This document shows positions 18,864 to 28,247 of a stretch of 64,000 bases of DNA, piece after piece. The position numbers were made by a program, and so were the translations under genes. This stretch comes from Verrucomicrobiales bacterium (GTDB taxonomy: Bacteria > Verrucomicrobiota > Verrucomicrobiia > Verrucomicrobiales > DEV007). Within the stretch, counting starts at the first letter, position 1; each line of letters starts with the position of its first letter. The stretch is from NCBI GenBank assembly GCA_029213005.1, contig JARGPI010000011.1, forward strand, positions 124,001 to 188,000. Reading direction: 5' to 3'. A model generated the notes under the pieces. The model searched no databases. It was not told the DNA's origin and saw only the letters and a list, made by a program, of their open reading frames with translations.

Positions 18864-19691
18864 ATGAGTAGATCCTACCTCCGAGGCCGAAGCCGAATGG
18901 GACTGACCGCGCGCCTGGTCATCCTCCTCGTGATCATCGCGTTCGGCTTCATCAAATTTCTCTCGACCACCAAAGTCGTCATGAATCCCTACACCGGGGA
19001 ACAGCAGCGAATCGCTCTGACGCCTCAGCAGGAGGCCCAACTCGGGCTTCAATCCGTGTCCAAAATGATCCAGCAGGGCGGAGGTCAGCACCCCGATGCC
19101 CAGGCCCAGGCAACCGTCGACCGGGTCGGTGCAAAACTGGTCGCCAACGTCAACCGGCTCGCCCGCCACGGCGAACCGATCCCCTATCCTTTCGAATTTC
19201 ACCTCCTCGGGGATGAAAATATGATCAATGCTTTTGCCCTGCCCGGCGGCCAAATCTTTATCACTGCCGCATTGTATAAAAATCTGAAAAACGAAGATCA
19301 ACTCGCCGGCGTGCTCGGGCATGAGGTCGGACACGTCGTCGCGAAGCACTCCAACGAACAGATGTCCAAATCGGGCCTCCTCGCCAGTATCGGCACCGGA
19401 ATCGGAGTCGCCGTTGGAGGAGACAGTGGTGTGGGAACCCAACAGGTTGCATCGATGGTAAATCAGGTTCTCTCAACGCGTTACGGTCGCGAGGATGAAT
19501 ATGAATCCGACCGCATCGGGGCTTGGTTGATGTATCACGCCGGTTACAACCCCCGCGAGCTTCTCGGCGTTCTTGAGATATTGAAAGAATCCGCCAAAGG
19601 CCCCCGCCCGCCCGAAATGCTGAGCACCCATCCCCACCCGGAAAACCGGATCGGAAAGATCAAAGAGCTGCTCGATCAGATGCCGAAATAA
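18864..19691 (+). CDS. M48-family membrane-anchored metallopeptidase
   Basis: 275 residues. The basic N-terminus and one TM helix (LVILLVIIAFGFIKFL) anchor the protein, with the rest presumably periplasmic. The zinc site is HEVGHVVAKH near residue 153, with the third ligand Glu in EYESDRIGAWLM and the late His in STHPHPENRI. The ALPGGQIFITAALY stretch is typical of the BepA/LoiP-like branch, which degrades misfolded envelope proteins. The gene is monocistronic or leads the next gene (94 nt to its start). Confidence 0.92.
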   Translation: MSRSYLRGRSRMGLTARLVILLVIIAFGFIKFLSTTKVVMNPYTGEQQRIALTPQQEAQLGLQSVSKMIQQGGGQHPDAQAQATVDRVGAKLVANVNRLARHGEPIPYPFEFHLLGDENMINAFALPGGQIFITAALYKNLKNEDQLAGVLGHEVGHVVAKHSNEQMSKSGLLASIGTGIGVAVGGDSGVGTQQVASMVNQVLSTRYGREDEYESDRIGAWLMYHAGYNPRELLGVLEILKESAKGPRPPEMLSTHPHPENRIGKIKELLDQMPK

Positions 19692-19785
19692 GCGAAAAGC
19701 CCGCTTCAAGTCGATTCAAAAAACCTCGAATTAGACGCCAATATGGCTCTTGCTACCGTTCACTTCCTCTGGCAGTTTGGCGGTT

Positions 19786-22700
19786 ATGAGCACTTTCGAA
19801 GCTACGCTCGAACAATTACCCAAACCAATACTTGATAAGCTTCAGTCGATCATCTGGCGAGTGAGGCGACTACTTCTTGTCAGGGGTATTTTTGCAACTT
19901 TCGCGATTGGCCTTCTCAGCCTGCTGACTATCATGGCGATCGATGCTTCGGTGACGATTTTCTCAAGTGCGATCCGATGGAGTTTATCGATCCTGGGACT
20001 CCTCGTAACCCTCTTTTCCGGGTGGTGGTTTTTAGTTCGCCCCCTATCGAGAAAGCTCAGCCTCACTCACGTCGCCCGAATCCTCGAAGTGCGTCACCCC
20101 GAATTGCAGGAACGGATTTCAACAGCAGTCGAACTTCTCAGCAGCAACGACCCGGAGGAAATCAAAGGCTCCGAAGAATTGATCAAAGCCGTGGTCGACT
20201 CCGCCGTGCTCGATGTTGAAAATGTCGATCCCCGAAAGGAGTTCAAAGGTGGTCGCGCCGCAAAATTCATCAAACTGGCGGCGATCTGCCTCACAATCCT
20301 CGCCGTGGTCCTTCTGGTTTTCCCCAATCACGGCTGGAAGCTGTTGGCCCGGGCCATCGCCCCCTTTTCCAATATCGGAAATGCCTATGCCGACACCATG
20401 GTCGTCACACCCGGAGATATCCGGATTTCCAAAGGGAAGGAACTCACCATCGGCCTGACGATCCGACACGACAAATTGAGGCGCGCCGAGTTGCGGCGAA
20501 CCCTTGCCGACGGCACCGAGTCAGTCGAGCGAATGACTTCGATGGGAGACACCGACGATGGAGCCCAGAAGTTCAGTATCACCTTTCCGAGCGTGCAGGA
20601 AAATTTCTCCTACCGCGTCAGGGCCGGAGCTGCTTTGAGTAAATACTATCAAGTCGAGGCGGTTTCCCCACCGGTCATTGAAAAGCGCGTCATCCGTTAC
20701 GACTACCCCGAATACACTCAGCTCGAAGCCGTGGAAGAAGAAAGCCTCTCCGGTGAAATCAAAGCCGTGGCCAACACGGAAATCACGGTCACGTCCTTTG
20801 TGAACAAGGAAGTCTGGAAAGCTAAAACCATCCTCAACGACTCCCGGGAATTAGGCGACACCGACGTCACCGGAAACATCGTGACCTCGAAATTCACGAT
20901 GAAAAACGCCACCAGCGGAACCTGGCGGCTCGATCTCGAAGACATGGATGAATTCGAAAACGAGCGAACTCCGTTTTCCATTCAGTCCATTCCCGACCGG
21001 GCTCCGGTTTTGAAAATCACCAATCCCCTCGCCCGTGAACTTCGCCTCAAACCGGTCGAAGTGCTGCCGATCGATTACCAGGTCGGAGAAGATTACGGAT
21101 TTAGCGAAGTCGCTATTTTAGTCACTCCGAACGACGAGGCCAATCCTCGAGTACTCGTTCAGCCAACCCCGTCGACCACGGCCCGCCCTCAAACTTGGAA
21201 AGGTCTTGCTACGCTAAATCTGGCCGCTCTTGATTTGAAACCGAATCAGAACCGGCTTCAGGTCCAAATCCGCGCCCTCGACAACCGACCTGAGATCTAT
21301 GGCGGACCGGGTGAGGGCATCAGCGAGACCATCACCATCCTGATCGATAAAAATGCAAAATCCCTCGCTGAGCAAACCATCGATGCCCAGAAAAAAGAGC
21401 TGACCAAGGCGATTGGAGACGCCCGGGACGATCTCGAGCGGGCGAAAAGTGACATTCGACATGCCGAACGGGAGTTGAGCCGCAAAGACGAAATCAATGA
21501 AAACGCCGAGCGGGATCTGGATCACTTCCGCGAGGAAACCAAAGAAGCGGCTGATACCCTGAAAGAAATCGCCGAAAAACTCGAAGACTCGGTCTTTAAG
21601 CCTCAAGCCGAAGCCCTCGAGGAGATTGCCAAAGAGGAAATCGAAGCTGCCCGTGAAAAAGCCGACCTCATCCCGATGACCGATGAGAAGGACGAACGCG
21701 TCAAAGAAGCCCGCGAAGCACTCAAAGAAATCGAGCAGGCTATCGCCGAACTCAAAGACGTGGAAAACTCGATCAAAGAGTCCGAAAAAGACCGCGAAGC
21801 CATTGCTCAGCTGAATGAAATGGCCAACGACCAGCGCGAACTCGCGCAGGAGGCGTCCCGCAAAGCCGAAGAATTCGAGCAGCAACAGCAAAACGCCGCC
21901 GCCAACGAGCAGCAGCAACAGGAAATGAACCGGCAGCAGGAGCAGGCCATGAACGAATTCAAAAAACGTCAGGATCGCGTTCAGGAAGAACTCGGCGAAA
22001 TGCTCAAAGACAATGCCGCAGCTCTTGAAGAAATCCTCCAAAAGCAGCAGGAGCAGAGCGGCGAGCTGGCTGAAAAAGCGAAAGAACTCGCCGAGAACCA
22101 GAAGGAAATTCGCGAGATGACTCAGGAGGCCGCCGCGAGTCGCCAAAATCCGGAACAACAGGCCGCGCTGGAGAAACAGATCATGAATCAGCTCCAGAAA
22201 ATGCAGCAGCAGATTGCCAAAGAAACCCGCGAAGTTCAGGAAGAACTCGCCCAGGCAAATCAGGAGCAGGCAAAGCCGGAAGCAGCCAACCAAAACGCCG
22301 AAAAAGCCAATCAGGAAAATGCGGAATCGAAAAAAACGCAAAGCCCTGCTCCGACCCCGCCATCCTTGAGCAAAGCCACCGAGCAGACCCAGGATGCCGC
22401 AGAATCTCTCAAAGAGGAACAGCTCGAAAACGCAGCGGAAGCCGCCCGTGAAGCCAGCCAATCTCTCGCCCAGGCAGCTCAGGAAGCCGCCTCGCCGCCG
22501 GAGGCTGCTGAGATGAACGCTGAGAATCAGCAGAGCGACCCGGCCCAGAGCGAGAAAGGCAAACAAGCTCAAGCTCAGAGCGCCGAGCAGCCCCAGGGCG
22601 AAATGGGCGAACAAGCTCAAGCCCAGAACGGTGAACAGCCTCAGGGCGAAATGAGTGGGCAAGCCCAGGCACAGAACGCCGAGCAGCCTCAAGGCGAAAC

Positions 22701-23886
22701 CGATGAACAAGCCCAGGCTCAAAACGGCGAGCAGCCTCAAGGCGAAACCGGTGAGCAAGCCCAGGCCCAAAACGGTGAGCAGCCTCAAGGCGAAATGGGT
22801 GAGCAAGCCCAGGCCCAGAACGGCGAGCAGGCACAAGGCGAAATGGGTGAGCAAGCCCAAGCCCAAAACGGTGAGCAGCCTCAAGGGGAAAATGGTGAAC
22901 AGGCTCAGGCTCCGAAAGGCAAAAAGCCCAGTCCGCAGTCTCAAAAAGCAGCGGAGACTCTCAGTGAATTGGCGCAACGCCAGGCGGCAGTTGCAGAACA
23001 GCTGGCAGCAGTTGAAGCCGGTAATCTTCAGGAGGCCATCGCCAAAATGGAAGAGCAACTTTCCACGGAAACGGCCGAACTTGAAAGCCAGTCTCAGGCT
23101 CTCGAGGACACTCTCGAAAACTTGAATCAAAGACAGAGCCGCTACGAAGCCGGTCACGCCTCAAACTTTCTCCGCAGTGCGGAAAATCAGACGCAACAGG
23201 CCAAACAGGATTTGGAACGAGCTCAGGCGGAGCAATCTCAGGCCGAAAGCCAGGGCAAGGTTCCTCCCGGTCAGCTCTCGCCCCAGGCCCAGCAGTCCAT
23301 GGCCCGGGGTCAGCAGGATCAGCAACAGGCCCAACGCTCCCTCGAAACCGCCGCGAAGAGTCTCGCAAAAGCCACCGAAGCGATCGGTCAGACCTTGAAA
23401 GGGCTCGAGCCCTCGGAGCAGGATGACCGTCTCGCCGACAGTCAGCAGATGGCCGAAAGTTTCGACGAACTTTCCCAGTCCGCTCAATCCCAGAATTCCC
23501 AGGAAGCCGCCGAACGCTCTCAGCAGGCGGCCGAGTCACTTCAGCAATTGGCTCAACAGGCCATGCAGCAACTCGGTCAAATGGGACAGCAGGCGCAGCC
23601 CGGCCCTCAGGATCAACCCAATCAGCAGCAACAGGAGCAGCAAATGTCCGAACAACCGGGCGAAGGCAACAAGCCAAACGAAGGCGCCAAAATGGCCGAT
23701 GCCGACGGCAGCGGTATTCCGCCTGAGCTACAGGAACTTGGAATTACCGCAAAAGACTGGGCCAGATTCAAAGGCGCTCTCACCGGAGGAAACGCCACCG
23801 CCATCGATACCAATCTGCCCGCCGAATACCGCGAATTGGTCGGTCGATATTTCCAGGTCATCGCGAAAGAAGCCGATAAAAAGTAA
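19786..23886 (+). CDS. Large coiled-coil membrane protein (DUF4175-like)
   Basis: 1366 residues from the ATG at 19786; a TTG at 19750 would add only 12 residues. Three hydrophobic segments near residues 35-55, 67-86 and 160-180 place the N-terminus in the membrane. A beta-rich region (about 190-520) with Ig-like spacing follows, then a very long Glu/Ala/Gln-rich coiled coil (about 530-900). Residues about 925-1045 form a tandem array of a 16-residue unit, GEQAQAQNGEQPQGEM. More coiled coil and a short C-terminal helical domain complete it. The layout matches DUF4175-type proteins found with MoxR/vWA clusters in PVC and Bacteroidetes genomes, though those partners are not here. It likely spans or senses the periplasm. 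The stop TAA overlaps the next ATG (TAATG), implying translational coupling. Confidence 0.8.
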   Translation: MSTFEATLEQLPKPILDKLQSIIWRVRRLLLVRGIFATFAIGLLSLLTIMAIDASVTIFSSAIRWSLSILGLLVTLFSGWWFLVRPLSRKLSLTHVARILEVRHPELQERISTAVELLSSNDPEEIKGSEELIKAVVDSAVLDVENVDPRKEFKGGRAAKFIKLAAICLTILAVVLLVFPNHGWKLLARAIAPFSNIGNAYADTMVVTPGDIRISKGKELTIGLTIRHDKLRRAELRRTLADGTESVERMTSMGDTDDGAQKFSITFPSVQENFSYRVRAGAALSKYYQVEAVSPPVIEKRVIRYDYPEYTQLEAVEEESLSGEIKAVANTEITVTSFVNKEVWKAKTILNDSRELGDTDVTGNIVTSKFTMKNATSGTWRLDLEDMDEFENERTPFSIQSIPDRAPVLKITNPLARELRLKPVEVLPIDYQVGEDYGFSEVAILVTPNDEANPRVLVQPTPSTTARPQTWKGLATLNLAALDLKPNQNRLQVQIRALDNRPEIYGGPGEGISETITILIDKNAKSLAEQTIDAQKKELTKAIGDARDDLERAKSDIRHAERELSRKDEINENAERDLDHFREETKEAADTLKEIAEKLEDSVFKPQAEALEEIAKEEIEAAREKADLIPMTDEKDERVKEAREALKEIEQAIAELKDVENSIKESEKDREAIAQLNEMANDQRELAQEASRKAEEFEQQQQNAAANEQQQQEMNRQQEQAMNEFKKRQDRVQEELGEMLKDNAAALEEILQKQQEQSGELAEKAKELAENQKEIREMTQEAAASRQNPEQQAALEKQIMNQLQKMQQQIAKETREVQEELAQANQEQAKPEAANQNAEKANQENAESKKTQSPAPTPPSLSKATEQTQDAAESLKEEQLENAAEAAREASQSLAQAAQEAASPPEAAEMNAENQQSDPAQSEKGKQAQAQSAEQPQGEMGEQAQAQNGEQPQGEMSGQAQAQNAEQPQGETDEQAQAQNGEQPQGETGEQAQAQNGEQPQGEMGEQAQAQNGEQAQGEMGEQAQAQNGEQPQGENGEQAQAPKGKKPSPQSQKAAETLSELAQRQAAVAEQLAAVEAGNLQEAIAKMEEQLSTETAELESQSQALEDTLENLNQRQSRYEAGHASNFLRSAENQTQQAKQDLERAQAEQSQAESQGKVPPGQLSPQAQQSMARGQQDQQQAQRSLETAAKSLAKATEAIGQTLKGLEPSEQDDRLADSQQMAESFDELSQSAQSQNSQEAAERSQQAAESLQQLAQQAMQQLGQMGQQAQPGPQDQPNQQQQEQQMSEQPGEGNKPNEGAKMADADGSGIPPELQELGITAKDWARFKGALTGGNATAIDTNLPAEYRELVGRYFQVIAKEADKK
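22558..22920 (+). repeat. Tandem 48-bp coding repeat (about 7.5 copies)
   Basis: In-frame array encoding GEQAQAQNGEQPQGEM and near-identical variants (N/S, P/A, M/T/N exchanges). Copies differ by scattered synonymous and replacement changes, so the array is not freshly expanded. A repeat of this kind is prone to copy-number change and to assembly collapse. Confidence 0.9.
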
Positions 23887-25106
23887 TGCCGCTGAATTTC
23901 GCAAACCATCGGACCACATTGAGCGCGCCCCCAAGGTTCTTCGTAGAACGGTGTCGCAACCCGTTTGATCAAGCACCGCAGACTGTACAGGGTACAGTCT
24001 CAAACTGTACCCTGTACAGTCCTTCAGGTAGAGGAATACGTCAGCATTTCCCGGTCATCCTCGCCGCCTGCCTACTTATACTTCTCACCCTTTCCACTAC
24101 TGCCAACGCACAGAGCCGCTCCAACGCCGTTTTTCAGAAACACAAAACCCAGGTCGAATCAGCCGTGTCCCGCGGACTGGATCACCTCGCCAATACTCAA
24201 AACCCCAACGGCACCTTTGATGACTCCTACGGTCGCTCAGTTGGAGTGGTTTCACTTGCCGGAATGGCCTTCCTCTCCGCCGGCCACACCCCGGGTTACG
24301 GCGAGTATTCGGAAAATATCGATCGCTGTATCGACTACGTACTTTCCAGCCAGCGCAGCAACGGAATTCTCGATCACGGCGACTCCGGCCACGGGCTGAT
24401 GTATGCCCACAATATCGCGACACTCTTTCTTTCCGAAATCAGCGGAATGGTCAACTCCGAAAAACAGGACAAGCTGGAGCGGGTCCTCTCCCGTGCCACC
24501 CAGCTGATTCTCGCCGCGCAGGCCCAGCCGAAGAACGAAGGCAACACCGGCGGATGGCGCTACAAACCGGACTCGAAAGACTCTGACCTCTCCTGCAGCG
24601 GCTGGGCTCTGATGGCACTGCGCTCCGGCAAGTTAAACGGCGCGGCAATTCCCGATCGCTCCATCGACAAAGCCGTCGCCTACGTTCTCCGCAATCACCA
24701 CAAAGAATCCGGCCGATTCGGCTACGTCGATCCCTGGGGTAACTCCGAGACCCTCACCGGATGTGGCCTCCTCTGCCTCGAACTCTGCGGATTTCACGGA
24801 ACCGAGTCCACCTACAAAGCCGGTAACTTCATTCTTCAGCATCGCAACTACATCATCGATCGCGCCCACGAGTACTACGCCAATTACTACAATGCTCAGG
24901 CCATGTTCCAGCTCGGCGGCACCTATTGGGAACAATATGCGGACTGGATGTATCAGGAATACCTACCCAAACAAAACCCTAACGGATCCTGGACCAACGG
25001 TCGCGTCGCATCCAGTTACGGCACCGCAATGATGATCCTTTCTTTCACCGTCCCCTACCGACAGCTTCCTATTTACCAGAGGGACGAAACTGTCGACGAA
25101 GACTAG
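23886..25106 (+). CDS. Secreted squalene-cyclase/prenyltransferase-repeat protein, copy 1
   Basis: 406 residues. The start ATG overlaps the upstream stop (TAATG). A 45-residue hydrophilic leader precedes the signal peptide (VILAACLLILLTLSTTANAQ, ending near residue 76). The mature part is an alpha/alpha-barrel of the squalene cyclase/prenyltransferase type, with repeated QxxxG-like units: GLDHLANTQNPNGTFDDSYG, SLAGMAFLSAGHTPGYG, YVLSSQRSNGILDHG, GWALMALRSGKLNG and NPNGSWTNGRVASSYGTAM. The DxDD of a true cyclase is not seen, so a catalytic terpenoid role is unlikely. The leader contains a palindromic repeat (23981-24021) not present in the paralogue downstream. Function unknown. Confidence 0.85.
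   Translation: MPLNFANHRTTLSAPPRFFVERCRNPFDQAPQTVQGTVSNCTLYSPSGRGIRQHFPVILAACLLILLTLSTTANAQSRSNAVFQKHKTQVESAVSRGLDHLANTQNPNGTFDDSYGRSVGVVSLAGMAFLSAGHTPGYGEYSENIDRCIDYVLSSQRSNGILDHGDSGHGLMYAHNIATLFLSEISGMVNSEKQDKLERVLSRATQLILAAQAQPKNEGNTGGWRYKPDSKDSDLSCSGWALMALRSGKLNGAAIPDRSIDKAVAYVLRNHHKESGRFGYVDPWGNSETLTGCGLLCLELCGFHGTESTYKAGNFILQHRNYIIDRAHEYYANYYNAQAMFQLGGTYWEQYADWMYQEYLPKQNPNGSWTNGRVASSYGTAMMILSFTVPYRQLPIYQRDETVDED
23981..24021. repeat. TGTACAGGGTACA palindromic repeat, copy A (inside a coding leader)
   Basis: GACTGTACAGGGTACAGT (23981-23998) is the exact reverse complement of 24004-24021, separated by CTCAA. It is followed by GTAGAGGAATACGTCAGCAT (24028-24047), a degenerate form of the companion motif seen at 37372 and 57975. 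This copy lies in frame within the N-terminal extension of the squalene-cyclase-like gene. Confidence 0.85.
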
Positions 25107-25126
25107 CAAACGCCTCGAAAAACACG

Positions 25127-26227
25127 ATGAAACCAAACCGCACCTTCAAAACAGCCGTTCAAAAGTGGATGTCAGTAGCGCTGGTTTTTACACTTACCGC
25201 CTTACTACCTGAAGCCCAGGCTCAGTCCACCCTCTCCAACAGCGTCTTTCAGAAACATCGCAAACAGGTAGAGGCATCCGTCGAGCGCGGTCTGACCTAC
25301 CTATCCGACTTCCAGAGACCCGACGGCACCTACGACAGCAACTACGGGAAATCGGTCGGCATCGTTTCTCTCGCCGGGATGGCTTTTCTCTCCGCAGGAC
25401 ACACTCCGGGCTATGGCAAGTATGCCAAAAACATAGATCTCTGTATTGACTACGTTCTGGAGAGTCAAAAATCCAACGGCCTCCTCGACCGCGGGTCCTC
25501 CGGGAACGGGCTCATGTACGCCCATAACATCGCAACCCTTTTTCTTTCGGAATGCAGCGGCATGCTGGAGCCGGAACGGCAGGAAACGCTCGAAAAAGTG
25601 CTGGGCCGCGCCACCGAAATGATCCTTCGCTCTCAGGCGGTCAAAAAGAACGAACAACACACCGGCGGCTGGCGTTACAAGCCGGACTCACGGGACTCCG
25701 ACCTGTCCTGTAGCGGCTGGGCATTGATGGCCCTGCGCTCCGCAAAACTGAACGGGGCTCAAATCCCGGACGAAGCGATCGACAGTGCCGTTAAATATGT
25801 GCTGGGCAATCACGATACCAAAAGCGGGAGATTCGGTTACCACGATGCCTTCGGACATTCCGAAACCCTTACCGGCTGCGGTCTACTTTGTCTTGAGCTC
25901 TGCGGTCTCCACGGATTGGAGTCCAACTACCGATCCGGTGACTACATATTGGAAATCCGGAAAAAAACCGTGTCAAAATCTCACGAATTTTACGGGAACT
26001 ACTACAACGCACAGGCCATGTTCCAGCTCGGCGGAAGTTACTGGGAAAAATACGCCGACTGGATGTATGAAGAATACATGGCCCGCCAGGGAGAAGACGG
26101 TGGATGGAATAAAAAGGGCAAAGGGAAGAGCGACGCCTACACCACCTCAATGGTGATCCTGTCCTTTACCGTCCCCTACCGCCAGCTTCCCATCTATCAG
26201 CGGGATGAAACGGTGGACGAGAATTAA
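25127..26227 (+). CDS. Secreted squalene-cyclase/prenyltransferase-repeat protein, copy 2
   Basis: 366 residues, starting 20 nt after copy 1, so almost certainly co-transcribed. It has a normal signal peptide (about residues 1-33, ending EAQAQ). The mature protein is closely similar to copy 1 along its whole length, with shared blocks SLAGMAFLSAGHTPGYGKYAK-type, LMYAHNIATLFLSE, GWRYKPDSRDSDLSCSGW, ETLTGCGLLCLELCG and PYRQLPIYQRDETVDEN at the C-terminus. Tandem duplication is clear. The conserved Cys residues suggest disulfides or a metal site. Function unknown. Confidence 0.85.
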   Translation: MKPNRTFKTAVQKWMSVALVFTLTALLPEAQAQSTLSNSVFQKHRKQVEASVERGLTYLSDFQRPDGTYDSNYGKSVGIVSLAGMAFLSAGHTPGYGKYAKNIDLCIDYVLESQKSNGLLDRGSSGNGLMYAHNIATLFLSECSGMLEPERQETLEKVLGRATEMILRSQAVKKNEQHTGGWRYKPDSRDSDLSCSGWALMALRSAKLNGAQIPDEAIDSAVKYVLGNHDTKSGRFGYHDAFGHSETLTGCGLLCLELCGLHGLESNYRSGDYILEIRKKTVSKSHEFYGNYYNAQAMFQLGGSYWEKYADWMYEEYMARQGEDGGWNKKGKGKSDAYTTSMVILSFTVPYRQLPIYQRDETVDEN

Positions 26228-26239
26228 GTCCCTGACCAC

Positions 26240-26551
26240 CTAGTGGATAAGTCCTTTAGAGGCGGGAAACGCCCACAGGAAATAGGTAAAAAATGCCAAT
26301 ACGCAAATCGCGAGAAATGCAATTTGGGTAAGACGTGTGGGCCGGGATCTGAAAACGGCAAAAGAACCAACCGTGAGAACGGGCATACTCAACGTGTAGA
26401 TCAGCACAAATAGGTGCCAAAGATTTGGAAGGTGGAAATTACCGAAAAACAGAACGGCAAAAATGGCGAAAAGTATCGACGCCAGGAACGCGACCGCTGC
26501 TAGAAGAGCATAGCCTACCGTATGGAGAGCATTTTGTCGCTTCGGAGGCAT
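26240..26551 (-). CDS. Small three-helix membrane protein
   Basis: 103 residues from the ATG at 26551; a TTG at 26572 would add seven residues and overlap the upstream stop. Three hydrophobic stretches: LLAAVAFLASILFAIFAVLF, LFVLIYTLSMPVLTVGSFAVF-like and IAFLAICVLAFFTYFLWAF. No family recognised. It follows the GreA/B-like gene closely on the same strand. Confidence 0.65.
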   Translation of the reverse strand: MPPKRQNALHTVGYALLAAVAFLASILFAIFAVLFFGNFHLPNLWHLFVLIYTLSMPVLTVGSFAVFRSRPTRLTQIAFLAICVLAFFTYFLWAFPASKGLIH

Positions 26552-26565
26552 TGATCTATTAGAGA

Positions 26566-27027
26566 CTACCAAATCGCGGTGATTTCCAGCGGAGGTCTTT
26601 CGACCCGGCCACCTACTTTCTGATCGAGTAAATGGCCACGTAACGGCGCTTCGTTCCCCAATACCGTAATCGTTGCCTGACCGGATTCGATAGTGAGCCC
26701 GCCGCCACCCGGCGCCAGTAAGTAGTAAACGGAATTACCGTCGAGCTTTGCCTCAACTAAAGCCCCGGGCTCAATCAAAGACCGACTGGTAAAATCGGGG
26801 AAATGAAACGCCTCTACCGCTGCCAATTCTTTGGCGAGACGATCCGCCTGCTCAACCTGACCGGCGGCGAGATATGAGGCTTCCAGCCCGCGAGTGTCGT
26901 ACTTACTCTCTGCTTTGGCATCTTCGCCGGTGGCAGCTTCGGCAGCGTCCTGAACCGCCGCCACCGCACGGCGATATTGCTCACGCAGCTGCGACTTTAA
27001 CGCATCAATAATCTCTGTTTTATCCAT
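26566..27027 (-). CDS. GreA/GreB-like protein
   Basis: 153 residues from the ATG at 27027. Alternative in-frame starts are the ATG at 27048 and a TTG at 27072. The N-terminal half is a coiled coil (KTEIIDALKSQLREQYRRAV, AKAESKYDTRGLEASYLAAG). The C-terminal half resembles the FKBP-like domain of transcript-cleavage factors: SVYYLLAPGGGG, ITVLGNEAPLRGHLLDQKVGG and a final ITAIW. The acidic coiled-coil tip normally needed for transcript cleavage is short here, so an RNA polymerase regulator (Rnk/GreA-like) without cleavage activity is possible. Similar proteins with the ESKYDTRGLEASYLA block are common in PVC and Proteobacteria. Confidence 0.65.
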   Translation of the reverse strand: MDKTEIIDALKSQLREQYRRAVAAVQDAAEAATGEDAKAESKYDTRGLEASYLAAGQVEQADRLAKELAAVEAFHFPDFTSRSLIEPGALVEAKLDGNSVYYLLAPGGGGLTIESGQATITVLGNEAPLRGHLLDQKVGGRVERPPLEITAIW

Positions 27028-27111
27028 TCGATCGGTATTGCCTTTCATCCACTGAACCTGAAACAGATTCAAGTCGAATTTCAGTCGCCGATCTTATTCA
27101 AATTCAAACCA

Positions 27112-28185
27112 TCAAGACAGTTTTCTCAACTTCGTAAGACGACCACCCACCACCCATTCCGCGACAAAGATATTTCCCGCTTTATCAAATGCTGCATCGT
27201 GAGGATGGATGAATTTTCCCGCTTTCCATTTGTCCGTGGTCGCCCGCATTTTCTCGCTTTTATCGAGCACCCGGGCGCGCCAAGCTTCGTCGTCCCCCAA
27301 ATGAGCGAGAACCCGGTTGCCTTTATCGAGCAGGGTTACACGGGCATGGAGATCCGGCACACACATGATGTCGCCCTGAATATCAATATCGGCCGGGAAC
27401 AGAAATCCATCCATGGTTTTGAGGTGGTTATTCTCCATATCGAACCACTGAAGCCGCTGGTTAGCCCGATCACAGACACAGGTTTTCGGCGTGCCATCGC
27501 GGGAGTCGAGCCATTGCCCGTGAGGTGTTTTGAACTTGCCGTCCTCCGTTCCGCTTCCCCCGAAAACACTCAGGAATTTGCCGTCTTTTGTATATCGAAA
27601 AATGTAACCAGAGCCGTAACCGTCACCGAGGAACACGTCTTCATTCTGCCCAAAACTCAGATTGGTAGGCCGATACCGGGCCAGCTCCACGCCGGAGTCT
27701 TTTTCCAATTCACTTTTACCACGCGACCAGACGATTTCGCCATCAATGGTAGCTTTGGTGAAAGCCATCCCCCCGTCGGAAGGTGACAAATAAATATACT
27801 CTTTCCCGTCGGCCTCTTTGCGAATATCGATCCCGTGTCCCGATGCCCTGCCCTTACCCTTGCTATGTTCCGGGAACATCGCTTTGACAAGTTTCCCCTC
27901 CGGATCAAAAACAAATACCGAACCGGGCGTTCCCTGATGACTAACATAGAGCTGGCCCTGCTCATCAAAAGCGGTTCCATGCGACGCGCCACCGTAGCTG
28001 TGAGCATCCGGCAGCACACCCCAGAAGTGCTCGCATTCAAAACGAAATTCCCCTTCCCCGACGACCGGCTTTTGATTGGCCCAGATCGTCTTGTTCGAGG
28101 TGAGGATACTGATCCCGGCAGCTCCGGTCGTTGTAGTTTTGAAAAAGTGACGACGAGTACAGGAGCCTAGTTTCATAACCACCAA
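27112..28185 (-). CDS. Tat-exported NHL/6-bladed beta-propeller protein
   Basis: 357 residues. The N-terminus CTRRHFFKTTTTGAAGISIL is a twin-arginine signal. The mature part has propeller repeats: GTAFDEQGQLYVSHQG, GHGIDIRKEADGKEYIYLS, LGDGYGSGYIFRYTKDGKFL, KFKTPHGQWLDSRDG and a final IHPHDAAFDKAGNIFVAEW. The pattern matches NHL-repeat/SMP-30-like proteins, and in PVC genomes they accompany sugar or sulfatase catabolism, though no such neighbours are seen here. It is likely periplasmic; the ligand or substrate is unknown. Confidence 0.85.
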   Translation of the reverse strand: MVVMKLGSCTRRHFFKTTTTGAAGISILTSNKTIWANQKPVVGEGEFRFECEHFWGVLPDAHSYGGASHGTAFDEQGQLYVSHQGTPGSVFVFDPEGKLVKAMFPEHSKGKGRASGHGIDIRKEADGKEYIYLSPSDGGMAFTKATIDGEIVWSRGKSELEKDSGVELARYRPTNLSFGQNEDVFLGDGYGSGYIFRYTKDGKFLSVFGGSGTEDGKFKTPHGQWLDSRDGTPKTCVCDRANQRLQWFDMENNHLKTMDGFLFPADIDIQGDIMCVPDLHARVTLLDKGNRVLAHLGDDEAWRARVLDKSEKMRATTDKWKAGKFIHPHDAAFDKAGNIFVAEWVVGGRLTKLRKLS

Positions 28186-28247
28186 GCTAGGTGAATTGAC
28201 GCCTTTTCGTCAACTCTCGAAATCAGGGACTACGTCATTACCTGACA

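Noticed and set aside
21214..23157. Long minus-strand frame over the coiled-coil gene, rich in Leu and Phe
   Set aside because: It is the antisense of Glu/Gln/Lys codons in a low-complexity coiled coil and has no independent signals.
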